DNA of 64,000 nt, from the NCBI GenBank assembly GCA_009676745.1, contig CP046062.1, forward strand, positions 335,001-399,000. Reading direction: 5' to 3'. Within the stretch, counting starts at the first letter, position 1, and the number at the start of each line of letters is the position of its first letter. Positions 39,247 to 47,402 of the stretch are shown here, one piece after another. The translations under genes and the position numbers were made by a program. Source of the DNA: Leuconostoc mesenteroides subsp. mesenteroides. Lineage in GTDB: Bacteria > Bacillota > Bacilli > Lactobacillales > Lactobacillaceae. The notes under the pieces were generated by a model. The model made no database searches. It saw only the letters and a program-made list of their open reading frames with translations, and was not told the origin of the DNA.

Positions 39247-39789
39247 CTAACCTAATAATTGTGCCTTCATTTTGGCAATTTTTGTTTGCAAGCTACCATC
39301 AATTAAAGTTGATTGTGATTGCAAGATAACACCACCAAGGATGTTTTCATCAACTACGTTTTCAATATTAACTTGCTTTGCACCTGTTTTTGATGCAAAT
39401 ACTGAAGCTAATTTGTCCAAACGTTCATCGTCTAGTGCGATAGCCGTAGTGGCTTGCACATCCACGATGCCATTTACTTCATTATATTGGCTGACAAATT
39501 CATCAACTACAATTGATAAAATGTTCAAACGGTTGTTAACCTGTAACAGCTTAACCAGATTTTTAACTGAGTCAGTACTGTTACTCGTCAATGTTTTTAA
39601 CAAGTCATCACGTGAAGCAATAGCAACGTCTGCTGATGAAACAACAGTTATAAAATTTTGATTTTGATTAAGCACTGTTTTGATTGTGCGTAAATCCGTC
39701 AAAACCTCATCAACATTATCTTGTTCGCCAGCAAGTTCAAAAATTGCTTTGGCGTATTGGTTAGCAATATCTTTAATATTTTTTGCCAT
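39247..39789 (-). CDS. atpH: ATP synthase delta subunit
   Basis: A 180-aa peripheral-stalk subunit. The N-terminal KDIANQYAKAIFELA and the C-terminal DENILGGVILQSQSTLIDGSLQTKI are the family landmarks. It joins the F1 alpha chains to the b subunits. Confidence 0.95.
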   Translation of the reverse strand: MAKNIKDIANQYAKAIFELAGEQDNVDEVLTDLRTIKTVLNQNQNFITVVSSADVAIASRDDLLKTLTSNSTDSVKNLVKLLQVNNRLNILSIVVDEFVSQYNEVNGIVDVQATTAIALDDERLDKLASVFASKTGAKQVNIENVVDENILGGVILQSQSTLIDGSLQTKIAKMKAQLLG

Positions 39790-39800
39790 CCCAATACTCC

Positions 39801-40304
39801 TTATTTAGTTTCTAAATCTGAAATGTAAGCATCAATTAATGCTTGTTGATCATTTAACGATAATTCTTTTTGCATTAACTTTGAAGCGATTGCCACTGAA
39901 AGGGCTGCAACATCGTTTTTTGCACCAGAAATTGCGTCTTCCTTGAGCTTTTGTGCATCTGTCTGTGCCTGTTGGCTGACAGAAGCTGCGCGATCATTAG
40001 CTGCAGAAACGATTAAGTCACTTTGCTTTTGTGCGCTAGCTTTGGCATCATTAACCACTTTTGTGGCATTTTGACGTGTTTCAGCCAATTCAGCTTGACG
40101 TTGTGATGCTAATTTTTCTGCTTCTTGACGAGCTGCTTCAGCACCGTCAATATCAGAAGAAATTTTATCAGCACGTTCGTCAAGAACTTTTGTCAATGGT
40201 CCGTAGGCCACCTTCTTCAAAATGAGCATCAACAAGAGGAAGGCGATGATAATAAACAGCATGTTCCCAAGTGGAAGTGCTGCCAATGTTGTTATTCCCA
40301 ACAT
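39801..40304 (-). CDS. atpF: ATP synthase b subunit
   Basis: A 167-aa peripheral-stalk subunit with one N-terminal transmembrane helix (residues 9-28) and a long charged, Ala/Gln-rich helical stalk (EAARQEAEKLASQRQAELAE…). GGAGG lies 6 nt before the ATG. The operon order B-E-F-H-A-G-D-C is standard. Confidence 0.95.
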   Translation of the reverse strand: MLGITTLAALPLGNMLFIIIAFLLLMLILKKVAYGPLTKVLDERADKISSDIDGAEAARQEAEKLASQRQAELAETRQNATKVVNDAKASAQKQSDLIVSAANDRAASVSQQAQTDAQKLKEDAISGAKNDVAALSVAIASKLMQKELSLNDQQALIDAYISDLETK

Positions 40305-40330
40305 GATTTTCCTCCGCTACTATTGTGTGA

Positions 40331-40612
<282 letters not shown>

Positions 40613-40725
40613 TTATACTATTTTAGATGATACGCTCTCGCGTTTTATTAGCAAACCAACTCGTGTTATAGAATCATTATTTTGCACAGTGCCTCTGTAA
40701 CACAAATCTCATTTACAATACACTC

Positions 40726-41451
40726 TTACTCGTTACCAGACAATTGTGAGATGAATACACCTGTCAAAATGACAAACACATATGCCTGAATACCACCGAT
40801 GAAGAGTGAAAAGCCTTGCCAGACCATTTCAATCGGCAATGCTAGCACTGACCAGAAACCATTAAAGTGCCCCGGCCAGGCCAAACTGTTAGCCACGAGC
40901 GTTAGTAACATTTCACCAGCGAAGATGTTACCAAACAAACGCAGTGACAACGTCAAGAAATTGGCTAATTGTTCAATAATATTCAACGGAAGCATCCATG
41001 AATATGGGGTGAAGAACATGTTTTTAATATAACCCTTAAAACCAAGTTCTTGAACGCCCATACCATGAGCAACCATCAACGACATAATTGCAAGCGTCAT
41101 TGTTACAATTGGGTCAGCAGTTGGTGACTTAATGTAAGTCACACCATCGCCAAGCTTAAACTGTATTAGCAAGCCCATTTCGTTTGACACAATTACAAAG
41201 AAAAACAATGTAAATGCGAACAAACCAAACTGGCGTGCTTGCTTCTTTGTTAGCTGTCCATTCACGATACCGTTAGTGAAGTCTAACAAATATTCAATTA
41301 CGTTTTGCCGTTTGTTAGGCTTTACACTAAGTTTGCGAGTTAACACAATTGAGACAATGATAACAATTGCCATAGCCAGCAACGTTGAAATAATCGTTGT
41401 CCAATCAAAGGTTAGACCAAGAAACTTAAACGTTGCCGTTGGGTCATCCAT
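40726..41451 (-). CDS. atpB: ATP synthase a subunit
   Basis: A 241-aa integral membrane subunit forming the proton channel. The essential Arg lies in LSLRLFGNIFAGEM near residues 171-184. QAYVFVILTGVFISQL ends the protein. AAGGAG precedes the ATG. It is the first gene of the operon; no atpI is seen upstream. The 137-bp gap to atpE shows no ORF. Confidence 0.96.
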   Translation of the reverse strand: MDDPTATFKFLGLTFDWTTIISTLLAMAIVIIVSIVLTRKLSVKPNKRQNVIEYLLDFTNGIVNGQLTKKQARQFGLFAFTLFFFVIVSNEMGLLIQFKLGDGVTYIKSPTADPIVTMTLAIMSLMVAHGMGVQELGFKGYIKNMFFTPYSWMLPLNIIEQLANFLTLSLRLFGNIFAGEMLLTLVANSLAWPGHFNGFWSVLALPIEMVWQGFSLFIGGIQAYVFVILTGVFISQLSGNE

Positions 41452-41764
41452 GCGCCTTCTCCTTTCTCATATAATTTGGCGAAATGGTCGAAATCGGCTA
41501 TTCGTCATAACATAGAATATATGATACGCCTTTCATTTTGAAATTCAACTGTTTACCGCGATGTTTTTCACAAACTTTTTATTTTCTTTAAGAGAAACGT
41601 TGTTAATTAAGTTATTCCGACCTTAATATAAGAATAATAACGTTTATCAAGACTTTTATATTGCTTTAAATGTATACGTTTACAATTTATTTTCGTATCA
41701 CAAGCTTTAACTTTTTTATAGAATAGCAAATTTCAGACCAATGTTTATTGACTGTCTAATCATT
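41452..41764 (-). promoter_or_regulatory. atp operon upstream region with candidate promoter
   Basis: An AT-rich 350-bp gap. The best promoter near atpB is TTGAAT (41543-41548), a 16-bp spacer and TATCAT (41521-41526) on the minus strand, about 70 bp before the ATG. A second candidate, TTGATA-16-TATTAA, lies near 41621-41655. Nothing else was recognised. Confidence 0.5.
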
Positions 41765-41794
41765 AAAAAAAAACGGAATTTTTAACAAATTCCG
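41765..41794 (-). terminator. uracil permease gene terminator
   Basis: CGGAATTT/AAATTCCG hairpin followed on the minus strand by T9. Confidence 0.8.
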
Positions 41795-41805
41795 CCTTCT
41801 ATGAT

Positions 41806-43077
41806 TTACTTTTCACTTGCAGCCACTTTTGGCAATACTAAATTCAATACAATACCCAAAATAGTAGCAATGGCAACACCTGAAAAATCAACTTGTGTGC
41901 TTAATTGCAAATGGAAATTTCCAATACCGACAACCATAATTGGTGCTGCGATCATTAAGTTACGTTTTTTACTATAATCAACTTTGTTGTCAACAATAAC
42001 TTGCAACCCTGCAGCCGCAATGACACCGTACAACATAAAGCCAACACCACCCGTAACAGCACCCGGAATCGTTGAAATTAAAGCCGACAGCTTGCCCACA
42101 AAACTAAAGATGACTGCAAAAAATGCTGCACCGCCAATGACCCAAACTGAATAAACACGGCTCAATTGCATAACGCCGATGTTTTCGCCATAAGATGTTA
42201 CCGCTGGTCCACCAATCAATCCGGCAACAACAGAAGCCGTACCATCCCCCGTTAAGGTACGTTTCAAACCTGGATTTTCAAAGAAATCAGTCCCAGTGAT
42301 TTTTGACAAAACCATCAAATGTCCTAGATGTTCAGACAGCGTAACTAATGCTAATGGTGCCATGCTCAGCACAGCGGCCGGATAAAAGACGAAACCATCT
42401 TTACCAATAAATGTTTCAAAATTAGGTAATTGGAACCAGTTAGCAGAAGCCACAGGGCTTAAATCTACTAGACCAGTGATTAAGGCCACAATATAACCAA
42501 AGATAATACCAAGCAGTACTGGCAATAGTCCCAAAAATCCCCTTAAGAACATATTGAAAGCAATCGTTGCCAACAATGTTACCAACGCGACCATAAACAC
42601 ACGAATATCGTAATGCCCATTCATAGTAGTTGCTGATGAAGCAGCAGAACCAGCTAGGCTCAAACCAATCACCATGATTATTGGTCCCACGACCTCAGCT
42701 GGAAAAATATACTCAATCCAAGCAGTACCAGTAAAAGTTATTATGAAAGCAACTATCAAATAGACTAGCCCAACGGAAATAATTCCTTGCGCTACCGCTG
42801 GATAGCCAATTGTCTTCAGCAAAGACGTCATGGGAATAATGAAAGCAAAGCTTGATCCCATATAAGCTGGTACTTTACCGCGTGTAATCAGTAAATGGAG
42901 CAGTGTGCCAACTCCTGATGTAAACAGAGCTACTCCAGGATTAAGGCCAACGAGTAGTGGTACTAAGACAGTAGCACCGAACATAGAAAATAGATGTTGC
43001 AATGATAAACCTAACCATGTAAAAAAAGGTGGTTTATCATGTAAATCATAAATCGCATTATTTTGATTTTTTGACAT
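41806..43077 (-). CDS. uraA: Uracil permease, NCS2 family
   Basis: A 423-aa nucleobase:proton symporter with about fourteen membrane segments. LQHLFSMFGATVLVPLLVGLNPG near residues 27-49 is the UraA/PyrP beginning. LVTLSEHLGHL near 235 carries the substrate-binding Glu, and GGPAVTSYGENIGVM near 280-294 is the NCS2 signature. Uracil is the best match; xanthine-type permeases are less likely. TATAAT about 20 bp upstream of the Shine-Dalgarno gives it an own promoter. No PyrR attenuator fits in the 126-bp gap to gpmA. Confidence 0.9.
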   Translation of the reverse strand: MSKNQNNAIYDLHDKPPFFTWLGLSLQHLFSMFGATVLVPLLVGLNPGVALFTSGVGTLLHLLITRGKVPAYMGSSFAFIIPMTSLLKTIGYPAVAQGIISVGLVYLIVAFIITFTGTAWIEYIFPAEVVGPIIMVIGLSLAGSAASSATTMNGHYDIRVFMVALVTLLATIAFNMFLRGFLGLLPVLLGIIFGYIVALITGLVDLSPVASANWFQLPNFETFIGKDGFVFYPAAVLSMAPLALVTLSEHLGHLMVLSKITGTDFFENPGLKRTLTGDGTASVVAGLIGGPAVTSYGENIGVMQLSRVYSVWVIGGAAFFAVIFSFVGKLSALISTIPGAVTGGVGFMLYGVIAAAGLQVIVDNKVDYSKKRNLMIAAPIMVVGIGNFHLQLSTQVDFSGVAIATILGIVLNLVLPKVAASEK

Positions 43078-43203
43078 AAGGGGGTCTCTCCTGCAGAATA
43101 TACTTCTTTTATTATAAACAAAATTTCAAAATAGTGTCGAAAGATTGCAGAAAAAAAGATACACTACTCAATTTATGAAACAGCATATCTTTTATAAATT
43201 AAA

Positions 43204-43917
43204 TTACTTAGTTAATGTCTTTTTTGATACAACTGACAAATCATCAGCTAAATCATATACCAATGGTTGTCCGTTAGCAATTTCAACATTCAAAATATCG
43301 TCATCTGAAATATTTTCCAAATGCTTAACCAATGCACGCAATGAGTTACCGTGAGCAGCAATAACTACGTTTTTACCAGCTTTTAAATCTTTTGAAATAT
43401 CTGATTCCCAGAAAGGTAGTACACGCTCCAAAGTAATCTTCAAGTTTTCACCCAATGGCAATTCACCTTCAGGTACATCGGCATAACGACGGTCAAATGC
43501 TGGGTAAGTATTGCCTTGTACTGTCATTGTTTCATCATATGAGTCCAACAATGGTGGCAAAACGTCGTATGATCGACGCCAGATGTGAACTTGCTCGTCA
43601 CCCCACTTTTCAGCAGCTTCGGCTTTGTTTTGACCTTGTAATGCACCATAATGACGCTCATTCAAGCGCCATGACTTTGCTTCCGGAATAAACAATTGTC
43701 CTGCTTCTTCTAAAGCCAAGTGCAATGTTTGGATTGCACGTGTCAAAACTGACGTATATGCTTGGTCAAACTGAATACCTTCAGCAGCTAAAAGGTCACC
43801 AGCTTCTTTGGCTTGGGTAATACCTTTTTCAGACAACTTTGTGTCAATCCAACCATTAAACAAGTTTAATGCATTCCATTCACTTTGACCGTGACGGATT
43901 AATACTAACTTAGCCAT
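43204..43917 (-). CDS. gpmA: 2,3-bisphosphoglycerate-dependent phosphoglycerate mutase
   Basis: A 237-aa glycolytic enzyme interconverting 3- and 2-phosphoglycerate. The phosphohistidine motif [10 protein letters not shown] is at residues 6-15. [32 protein letters not shown] near 86-117 and [15 protein letters not shown] near 179-193 are diagnostic. The promoter has TATAAT at 43959-43964, overlapping the end of the csp terminator. A weak hairpin with a T run near 43151-43193 may end the transcript. Confidence 0.96.
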   Translation of the reverse strand: MAKLVLIRHGQSEWNALNLFNGWIDTKLSEKGITQAKEAGDLLAAEGIQFDQAYTSVLTRAIQTLHLALEEAGQLFIPEAKSWRLNERHYGALQGQNKAEAAEKWGDEQVHIWRRSYDVLPPLLDSYDETMTVQGNTYPAFDRRYADVPEGELPLGENLKITLERVLPFWESDISKDLKAGKNVVIAAHGNSLRALVKHLENISDDDILNVEIANGQPLVYDLADDLSVVSKKTLTK

Positions 43918-43981
43918 GTGTGCTAAACTCCTTAGTTTGTGTTTAATTTAACGATTATATTATACCACGTTTTGACGACAC

Positions 43982-44014
43982 AAAAAAACACACAACCTAT
44001 ATAAGTTGTGTGTT
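43982..44014 (-). terminator. csp terminator
   Basis: AACACACAAC/GTTGTGTGTT hairpin with T7 on the minus strand. Confidence 0.85.
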
Positions 44015-44024
44015 CCAAAAGAAA

Positions 44025-44225
44025 TTAACCCTTTGTGATGTTTGTTGCTTGCAAACCGCGGTCTGAAGTTTCAACATCAAATGTAACTGCTTGACCTTCG
44101 TCAAGAGTCTTGAAACCGTCGCCTTGGATTGCTGAGAAGTGTGCAAATACATCTTCGCCGCTTTCACGTGTGATGAATCCGTAACCCTTTTCTCCGTTAA
44201 ACCACTTTACTGTGCCTTTTTCCAT
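44025..44225 (-). CDS. Cold-shock protein, CspA family
   Basis: A 66-aa single OB-fold protein that binds single-stranded RNA and DNA. RNP1 KGYGFI is at residues 13-18 and RNP2 VFAHF at 26-30. The ATG at 44225 is set by the family start [10 protein letters not shown] and AAAGGAGA upstream. The leader of about 110 nt carries a 6-bp hairpin TTGGTG/CACCAA right before the Shine-Dalgarno, as expected for cold-regulated csp mRNAs. Confidence 0.96.
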   Translation of the reverse strand: MEKGTVKWFNGEKGYGFITRESGEDVFAHFSAIQGDGFKTLDEGQAVTFDVETSDRGLQATNITKG

Positions 44226-44340
44226 GATATGTTTCTCCTTTGGTGTGCTCACCAAGTTTTATTGTTCGTAATTTAAATAATTGGTACTGAGCGCCTTCCG
44301 AGAAAAACAAATCAAAATCAAAAACTTTTATTACTCTTAC

Positions 44341-44368
44341 AGTTTAACACATCCATAAAAATTAGCAA
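44341..44368 (-). promoter_or_regulatory. csp promoter
   Basis: On the minus strand TTGCTA (44363-44368), a 16-bp spacer and TAAACT (44341-44346). Confidence 0.55.
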
Positions 44369-44403
44369 GCATTACGCATTTTAAATTAAATCCTAGGATG
44401 AAA

Positions 44404-45084
44404 TTATTTAATATTTAGCGCTGCCTTAACAGCCTCAATCTGCACTTGCGCTGCCTTGTCAGGATCTTTTTGAGCTAACTCTGCTAATTTCTTTTGCTGT
44501 TCAGCAGCAGCAACTTTCTCAACATCTGTTTTAGGTGTCATTTTAGTAGATAACGATTTTGCTTGAGTAGTTGTTAAGGCGATCCAGGTACTTGGTACTT
44601 GATAAATAATTCGTCGATGTTTCAAACTTTTATTGTTATCAGCAATTCCAAATAATAACTTGTACGTGTTGTTTTTATAAACCCAACGTGTTGTTTTTGT
44701 AACCTTGTAGGCTTTGTTTCCAGCGATATTTTCTCGTCTAGAAGTTGTTTTCAAATCTGGCTTTGCCACGAAATTCTTCTTAGCATCGGAAGAACTTGTT
44801 TTATAAATATAAACATTTTCTTTACCATTCGTTCCAACTCCTTGATATAATAGCATACCAAATCTTTGATTGACATCACCCGCCGTATAAATTTGCTCTT
44901 TTTTGGTCGTCGTAACTGTTTTCATACCATAATGATCGTGCATGTTTGCGACAATGCCAATCACAGAAATAATTAAGCCGATAAACATAATCAGAGTAGT
45001 TAGTAAACGAATAATACGATTTTCTAACATCATATTGGCTAAAAAGCCTAGCAGTGCAAATGCTGCCATAATTAAAATAATCAT
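44404..45084 (-). CDS. DUF4811 membrane protein
   Basis: A 226-aa protein with two N-terminal transmembrane segments (residues 3-20 and 26-47) and an outward or soluble domain ending in a Lys/Ala-rich helix. It matches DUF4811 proteins, which in Lactobacillales sit directly after a DHA2-type MFS pump. Its ATG overlaps the pump stop by 4 bp (ATGA), so the two are translationally coupled and probably work together. Function unknown. Confidence 0.75.
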   Translation of the reverse strand: MIILIMAAFALLGFLANMMLENRIIRLLTTLIMFIGLIISVIGIVANMHDHYGMKTVTTTKKEQIYTAGDVNQRFGMLLYQGVGTNGKENVYIYKTSSSDAKKNFVAKPDLKTTSRRENIAGNKAYKVTKTTRWVYKNNTYKLLFGIADNNKSLKHRRIIYQVPSTWIALTTTQAKSLSTKMTPKTDVEKVAAAEQQKKLAELAQKDPDKAAQVQIEAVKAALNIK

Positions 45085-46592
45085 TTTGACGCCTCCATCT
45101 TTGATGGTGTGTTTACCTTACCGCTGTGCAATGTAAATGCAATAATAACAGCTACAATTGAAAAGGTTGCAGCCAAAAGAAATGATGCATGAAAACCTTT
45201 CAATGTCGCGTCAATCATTTTTTGTGCCCATTCTAAAGGATCTTGCCCTTTTAAAGCAGATGACGGCTTATTATTATCTGTTACTGATTGCATCATTGAG
45301 GCCAGAATAGCTGTTCCTAAAGATGAAGCTATTTGGCGCATTGTATTGTTAGCTGCTGTTCCTTGTGCAGCAGTCTCTGGAGACAAAGCCCCCATAGCTG
45401 ATGCTGTTAGCGGCATCATAACCATGGCAATACCAAACATACGCAATGTGTAAAGCGCTGTGATATAGATTGACGGGGTATCAGCAGTCATATAAAACAA
45501 TGGTAGTGTACCGATAATTAAAATGGTAAAGCCAGTAATAGCTAAGCGCTTAGCACCATGCTTGTCATAAAATGCACCAGCTAATGGTGAAATGAATCCC
45601 ATCATCAATGCACCTGGTAATAATGTCAACCCTGAGTGCAAAGGAGTCATACCACGAATATTTTGCAAGAAGATTGGCAGAATCATTTCAACCCCAATCA
45701 TGGACATCATAGCCAAAGAAACCAAAATTGTCGTAATCGTGAACTGCCTGTTTTTGAATACTGACATGTCTAAGAATGGCTTATCCATTCTTGATTGATG
45801 CCACATGAATTCTGCAATAATTAGAATACCTGCTACTAATGGTAAAATAACCCAACCAATATCACCCCAACCATGTGTTGACACCATGGCAAAACCGAAT
45901 AGTAACAAGCCAAACCCAAATGTAGATTCCATTAGTGAACGTACATTAAGAGAAATATTCCTAGTAGGTAAAACATCATGGAATACAAAGAATGAGGCAA
46001 TAATAACAATAATGACGACTGGTAAGTCAACTAGAAATATTGAACGCCATGAATTTTGTAACGTAAAACCTAGAAAAGTATGGTCTTTCTCCAAAATCCA
46101 ACCTGATAACGTTGGTCCGATAGCAGGTGCCATACCAACAACTAAACCACCCAAGCCCATGGCTTTTCCGCGTGAATTTGCATCAAACAGCGTCAAAGAT
46201 ACGACCTGCATCAAAGGCATGAGAATACCAACTGCCATTGCTTGTAAAACACGTGCAACCATCAGCAACCAGAATGCACTGGTTGGTGTTACAAAGGCCA
46301 AAAAAGTTCCGGCTGTAAACAAGCTCAATGCTGATAAATAAAGTGTCTTTGTCGGAATTCTTGTCGTTAAGAAAGCAGAAACTGGCACCATAATACCGTT
46401 AGCCATTAAGAAAATGGTTGTCAACCACTGCACAGTTGAGGCATTAACATCAAAAGCCTTCATTAAAGCAGGTTGTGCTGTTCCAAGTGAGGTCTGCATT
46501 AACATCACCGAGAAAACACCAACCAATAAGACAAACATCATAGCTAAGCGATTGACGCTTTTACCATGTGTATCTGTAATTGTATTTGACAT
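45081..46592 (-). CDS. MFS drug exporter, DHA2 family (14-TM)
   Basis: A 503-aa exporter of the EmrB/QacA branch. LMQTSLGTAQPALMKAFDV near residues 27-45, MGLGGLVVGMAPAIGPTLSGWILE near 145-168 (motif C) and FYDKHGAKRLAI near 336 are typical. It is the first gene of a two-gene unit with DUF4811. The promoter overlaps a perfect palindrome, so a repressor probably controls expression. Substrate unknown. Confidence 0.87.
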   Translation of the reverse strand: MSNTITDTHGKSVNRLAMMFVLLVGVFSVMLMQTSLGTAQPALMKAFDVNASTVQWLTTIFLMANGIMVPVSAFLTTRIPTKTLYLSALSLFTAGTFLAFVTPTSAFWLLMVARVLQAMAVGILMPLMQVVSLTLFDANSRGKAMGLGGLVVGMAPAIGPTLSGWILEKDHTFLGFTLQNSWRSIFLVDLPVVIIVIIASFFVFHDVLPTRNISLNVRSLMESTFGFGLLLFGFAMVSTHGWGDIGWVILPLVAGILIIAEFMWHQSRMDKPFLDMSVFKNRQFTITTILVSLAMMSMIGVEMILPIFLQNIRGMTPLHSGLTLLPGALMMGFISPLAGAFYDKHGAKRLAITGFTILIIGTLPLFYMTADTPSIYITALYTLRMFGIAMVMMPLTASAMGALSPETAAQGTAANNTMRQIASSLGTAILASMMQSVTDNNKPSSALKGQDPLEWAQKMIDATLKGFHASFLLAATFSIVAVIIAFTLHSGKVNTPSKMEASK

Positions 46593-46662
46593 GTGTAAAT
46601 CCTTTCATTCGCTTCCTGTTTTTTACAGAAAACACTTTGATACTATTTAACTTCAAATGCTT

Positions 46663-46690
46663 ATTTTACGCTTTAACAAAAAATTGTCAA
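46663..46690 (-). promoter_or_regulatory. Promoter of MFS-DUF4811 operon
   Basis: On the minus strand TTGACA (46685-46690), a 16-bp spacer and TAAAAT (46663-46668). Confidence 0.7.
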
Positions 46691-46703
46691 CATAGTTGAC
46701 AAT
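46683..46703. promoter_or_regulatory. Palindromic operator over the -35 of the MFS operon
   Basis: A perfect inverted repeat ATTGTCAAC-N3-GTTGACAAT covering the -35 box. A dimeric repressor (TetR or MarR type) bound here would block RNA polymerase. No regulator gene is adjacent. Confidence 0.6.
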
Positions 46704-46712
46704 AATTGGCAG

Positions 46713-47402
46713 TTATTTTAATTCTATATCAAAAATATGATGTTGTTTATCAAAATGAACAATCACATCAGCAAGTGCTTTCGTAGGTAAAATATACTGG
46801 TCTAAGTTTTTTTGATTAGTATTTTCCCAAACCTGCATCACTAACTGAGTAAATTCATCGATTGGCATTTTGGCATAATTGTACCGCCAGCTAGAGGGAT
46901 TATCCTTAGCTAAAGCTGTGGCTTCAAGCGTTCGAGATAGATACCATTCTTTGATATCCACCAAATCAGCATCTAAATAAATTTTCAAATCAAAATGTTT
47001 GGGTGGCAACTGCAAAGCGACAACGCCCTCAACAATTAGAATATTGGGTAACTCAATAGTTTGTGTCTCTTTCGGATGAATATCCGCAAGTTCCTGTGTA
47101 TAAATTGGGATATCCAGTGACTTTTCCCCAGCACGAAAACGCGTGATAACTGTTTCTAGCAAATCAAGATTGTATGTCTGTGGAAAACCTTTCTGATCAA
47201 ATAGACCAAGCTCATGGAGCATCGCATTAGACATTAAAAAATCATCAGTGCTGATAACTGTTGTTTTAATACTTTGCTGACTAAGCTTGTCAGCCAAATC
47301 ATGTGCAAATGTGCTTTTACCGACGGCTACAGATCCTGCGATACCAATAACCATAAATGGCGCAACATATTTACTTTTAATCAATTCATCTAGATTAATC
47401 AT
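46713..47402 (-). CDS. P-loop kinase, type I pantothenate kinase-like
   Basis: A 229-aa kinase. GIAGSVAVGKST at residues 20-31 is the Walker A of CoaA-type enzymes. STDDFLMSN near 51 and GFPQTYNLDLL near 71 match the TTDGFL and GFPxSYD blocks of CoaA. It is about 80 residues shorter than normal CoaA, at both ends. It may be a short pantothenate kinase or a related nucleoside kinase. Its ATG overlaps the HelD stop by one base (TAATG), so it is coupled with helD. Confidence 0.65.
   Translation of the reverse strand: MINLDELIKSKYVAPFMVIGIAGSVAVGKSTFAHDLADKLSQQSIKTTVISTDDFLMSNAMLHELGLFDQKGFPQTYNLDLLETVITRFRAGEKSLDIPIYTQELADIHPKETQTIELPNILIVEGVVALQLPPKHFDLKIYLDADLVDIKEWYLSRTLEATALAKDNPSSWRYNYAKMPIDEFTQLVMQVWENTNQKNLDQYILPTKALADVIVHFDKQHHIFDIELK

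Noticed and set aside
45592..46341. Long plus-strand frames opposite the MFS gene
   Set aside because: Antisense to a clear 14-TM exporter; the Lys/Asn/Ile-rich composition is that of a reversed membrane gene.
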